NCBI RefSeq assembly: GCF_021431965.1
Contig: NZ_CP090370.1
Coordinates: 434,001-498,000, forward strand
Length of the DNA: 64,000 nt
DNA from: Erythrobacter sp. SDW2
GTDB lineage: Bacteria > Pseudomonadota > Alphaproteobacteria > Sphingomonadales > Sphingomonadaceae
Direction of reading: 5' to 3'
The notes beneath the pieces were generated by a model. It worked only from the letters and a program-made list of their open reading frames with translations. It made no database searches and was not told where the DNA came from. A program made the translations under genes and the position numbers. Positions 62,530 through 64,000 of the stretch are shown piece after piece (position 1 is the stretch's first letter; each line of letters begins with the position of its first letter).

Positions 62530-63564
62530 ATGCTTTTCCCGCTCCTCCGCCCTTTCATCCACGCCATCGATCCCGAGCGGGCGCATCGTCTCTCGATCGA
62601 AGCGCTCAAGCTTTTGCCTCTGCCGCCCATGCCTGCCGGTGACGAGACACTGGCGATCGACGTCGCGGGTGTCCGGTTTCCCAATCCGGTCGGCATTGCT
62701 GCAGGTTACGACAAGGATGCCGAAGTGCCCGACGCGCTGCTGGGGCTCGGCTTTGGCTTTGTCGAAGTGGGTTCGATCACTCCGCGTCCGCAGGAGGGCA
62801 ACCCCAAGCCGCGCCTGTTCCGCCTGAGCGAAGACCGGGCGGTCATCAATCGCATGGGGTTCAACAATGCCGGGGCCGATGCGGCAGAGACTCGCTTGAA
62901 GCGCCGCAAGCCACGCGGCGTGTTGGGCATCAACATCGGTGCAAACAAGGATTCCGCCGACCGGGTGGCCGATTATGCCGATATGACGCGGCGGATGGCC
63001 CCTTATGCCAGTTACCTGACCGCCAATATCTCCAGCCCCAACACTCCCGGCCTGCGGGCCTTGCAGGACGAGGGTGCGTTGACGGAATTGCTCGATGCGG
63101 TGATGGAAGCGCGGGGCACCGATGGCCCGCCGGTCTTCCTCAAGGTCGCCCCGGACCTGGAGCCCGCCGATATCGATGCCATCGCCCGGATCGGGATCGA
63201 CAAGGGGCTGGGTGCGCTGATTGTCTCCAACACCACTATCTCGCGTCCGCCGCTCATCTCGCGGGATGCGGGCGAAACCGGCGGGCTGTCAGGCGCCCCC
63301 CTCAAATCGCTCGCCCTCCAGCGGCTCCGCGACTTCCGCAAGGCTACGGGCGGCGAGCTGCCCTTGGTCGGAGTTGGCGGAATCGGGTCGGTCGACGACG
63401 CGTGGGACCGCATCCGTGCCGGGGCCAGCCTGGTGCAGGTCTATTCGGCGATGGTTTACGAAGGACCGGGCCTTGGCCGCGTCATTGCCAAGGGGCTGGG
63501 ACACAAACTCAAACAGCACGGCATGACCTCGCTACCCCAAGCGGTCGGCAGCGAAGCGCCCTAG
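62530..63564 (+). CDS. pyrD: Dihydroorotate dehydrogenase (quinone)
   Basis: 344 residues, class 2 type: the N-terminal helical membrane-dock (FPLLRPFIHAIDPERAHRLSI) is present. FMN and substrate motifs: GIAAGYDKDA, NRMGFNNAG, GVLGINIGANKDS, the catalytic Ser in NISSPNTPGL and the VSNTTISRP segment. It oxidises dihydroorotate to orotate, passing electrons to quinone, in pyrimidine synthesis. Its TAG overlaps the convergent GGT stop at CTAG (63561-63564). Confidence 0.97.
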   Translation: MLFPLLRPFIHAIDPERAHRLSIEALKLLPLPPMPAGDETLAIDVAGVRFPNPVGIAAGYDKDAEVPDALLGLGFGFVEVGSITPRPQEGNPKPRLFRLSEDRAVINRMGFNNAGADAAETRLKRRKPRGVLGINIGANKDSADRVADYADMTRRMAPYASYLTANISSPNTPGLRALQDEGALTELLDAVMEARGTDGPPVFLKVAPDLEPADIDAIARIGIDKGLGALIVSNTTISRPPLISRDAGETGGLSGAPLKSLALQRLRDFRKATGGELPLVGVGGIGSVDDAWDRIRAGASLVQVYSAMVYEGPGLGRVIAKGLGHKLKQHGMTSLPQAVGSEAP

Positions 63565-64000
63565 CGGCCGCCGATCAGCACCACGCCTTCACGGCGCGGG
63601 TCGTAGCCGCCGTCGATTTTGCCATCGCGGATCAGCACCCCGTGCACGCCCGAATCCTCGCCCTGCCCGGGTGTGAGGACAATCCCGCGCTCGGCGAGGC
63701 CCGCTAGCACGGCGGGAGCGAACAGATCCGTCTCGGCGCCGATCCGATTGCCGCGTGCCACCAGGTTGGGCTGCGCCAGCGCCTCCTGCATCGACATGCC
63801 CCAATAGACCGCCGCGACCAGCGTCTTGCCAACATAGGCAGGGATCGAATTGCCGCCTGCGGACCCGATCGCCCCGGCGAACTTGCCGTTGGCGTCCAGC
63901 AGGATCAGCGGCACCATCGACGAGCGCGGCCGCTTGCCCGGTGCCACCGCATTGGGGGCTTCATCGCCATTGGGCTGGAGCGGGTTGAAGCTGAAATCGG
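63561..64000 (-). CDS. ggt: Gamma-glutamyltransferase (partial, C-terminal part)
   Basis: The visible 146 codons are the end of a gamma-glutamyltranspeptidase small subunit. Typical are the NAVAPGKRPRSSM segment, then IGSAGGNSIPAYVGKTLVAAVYWGMSMQEALAQPN and the ending GVVLIGGR. The gene continues beyond the right edge. The whole enzyme cleaves gamma-glutamyl bonds, for example in glutathione, in the periplasm. Convergent with pyrD at CTAG. Confidence 0.9.
   Translation of the reverse strand, partial: DFSFNPLQPNGDEAPNAVAPGKRPRSSMVPLILLDANGKFAGAIGSAGGNSIPAYVGKTLVAAVYWGMSMQEALAQPNLVARGNRIGAETDLFAPAVLAGLAERGIVLTPGQGEDSGVHGVLIRDGKIDGGYDPRREGVVLIGGR

Overview
The window is 64 kb of GC-rich, densely packed chromosome. 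Protein families and gene order fit an alphaproteobacterium of the Sphingomonadales, most likely Erythrobacteraceae. Pointers are the IscR-led SUF operon, MmcB, NnrU, a PqqD/asparagine-synthetase peptide cluster and a PAS_5-type protein. This placement is inferred from family resemblance; no rRNA is present. Two tRNA genes, Leu(UAA) and Arg(CCG), are present. I see no insertion sequence, prophage or CRISPR array.

Layout. 1-4430 (minus): end of a surface-glycan or lipid-linked sugar locus (GT-C-like membrane protein, GtrA, sulfatase-fold transferase, FAD oxidoreductase), then a double PilZ protein. 5300-5850: a duplicated 36-nt element and long hairpin abutting tRNA-Leu, then ihfB. 6016-12849: YtrA-like GntR regulator, POT peptide transporter, two coupled amidohydrolases, FKBP isomerase, NnrU, and a secreted protein with a promoter inside a 13-bp palindrome. 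12899-20499 (minus): dxs, Zur-like regulator, msrA, purH, heparinase-like protein, rpe.

20697-24959 (plus) is the most unusual region: a compact RiPP-type cluster with a PqqD-like leader-binding protein, an unannotated 48-aa precursor with a lasso-type leader motif, an asparagine-synthetase-like enzyme and an ABC exporter. It has no B2 leader peptidase, and the putative core has no Asp or Glu, so a classical lasso ring is unlikely.

25098-35648: two DUF2141 proteins, a diacylglycerol kinase coupled to a Tam41-like nucleotidyltransferase, an acyl-CoA synthetase, tRNA-Arg, sulfotransferase, MmcB, a sterol-desaturase-type hydroxylase, a PAS_5-like acidic protein and an alpha/beta hydrolase. 35659-41432: two zinc metallopeptidases flanking a DsbA-like oxidoreductase, an HD protein and a LytS/LytTR two-component pair. 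41553-51503: nadC, RNase T2, tadA, rpmB, a phytase-like protein, M23 peptidase, xseA and purD (divergent, with overlapping start codons), a PfkB kinase and an EI24 protein.

51655-58418 (minus) is a nine-gene translationally coupled SUF operon (iscR-sufB-DUF559-hypothetical-sufC-sufD-sufS-sufT-sufA) with a palindrome at its start and a palindromic repeat translated into the N-terminus of SufS. 58515-64000: two AraC-type paralogues, a DUF885 lipoprotein with a possible attenuator or small RNA upstream, pyrD, and the C-terminus of a gamma-glutamyltransferase. Three convergent pairs overlap by exactly four bases at CTAG or CTAA, where both stop codons share the site.
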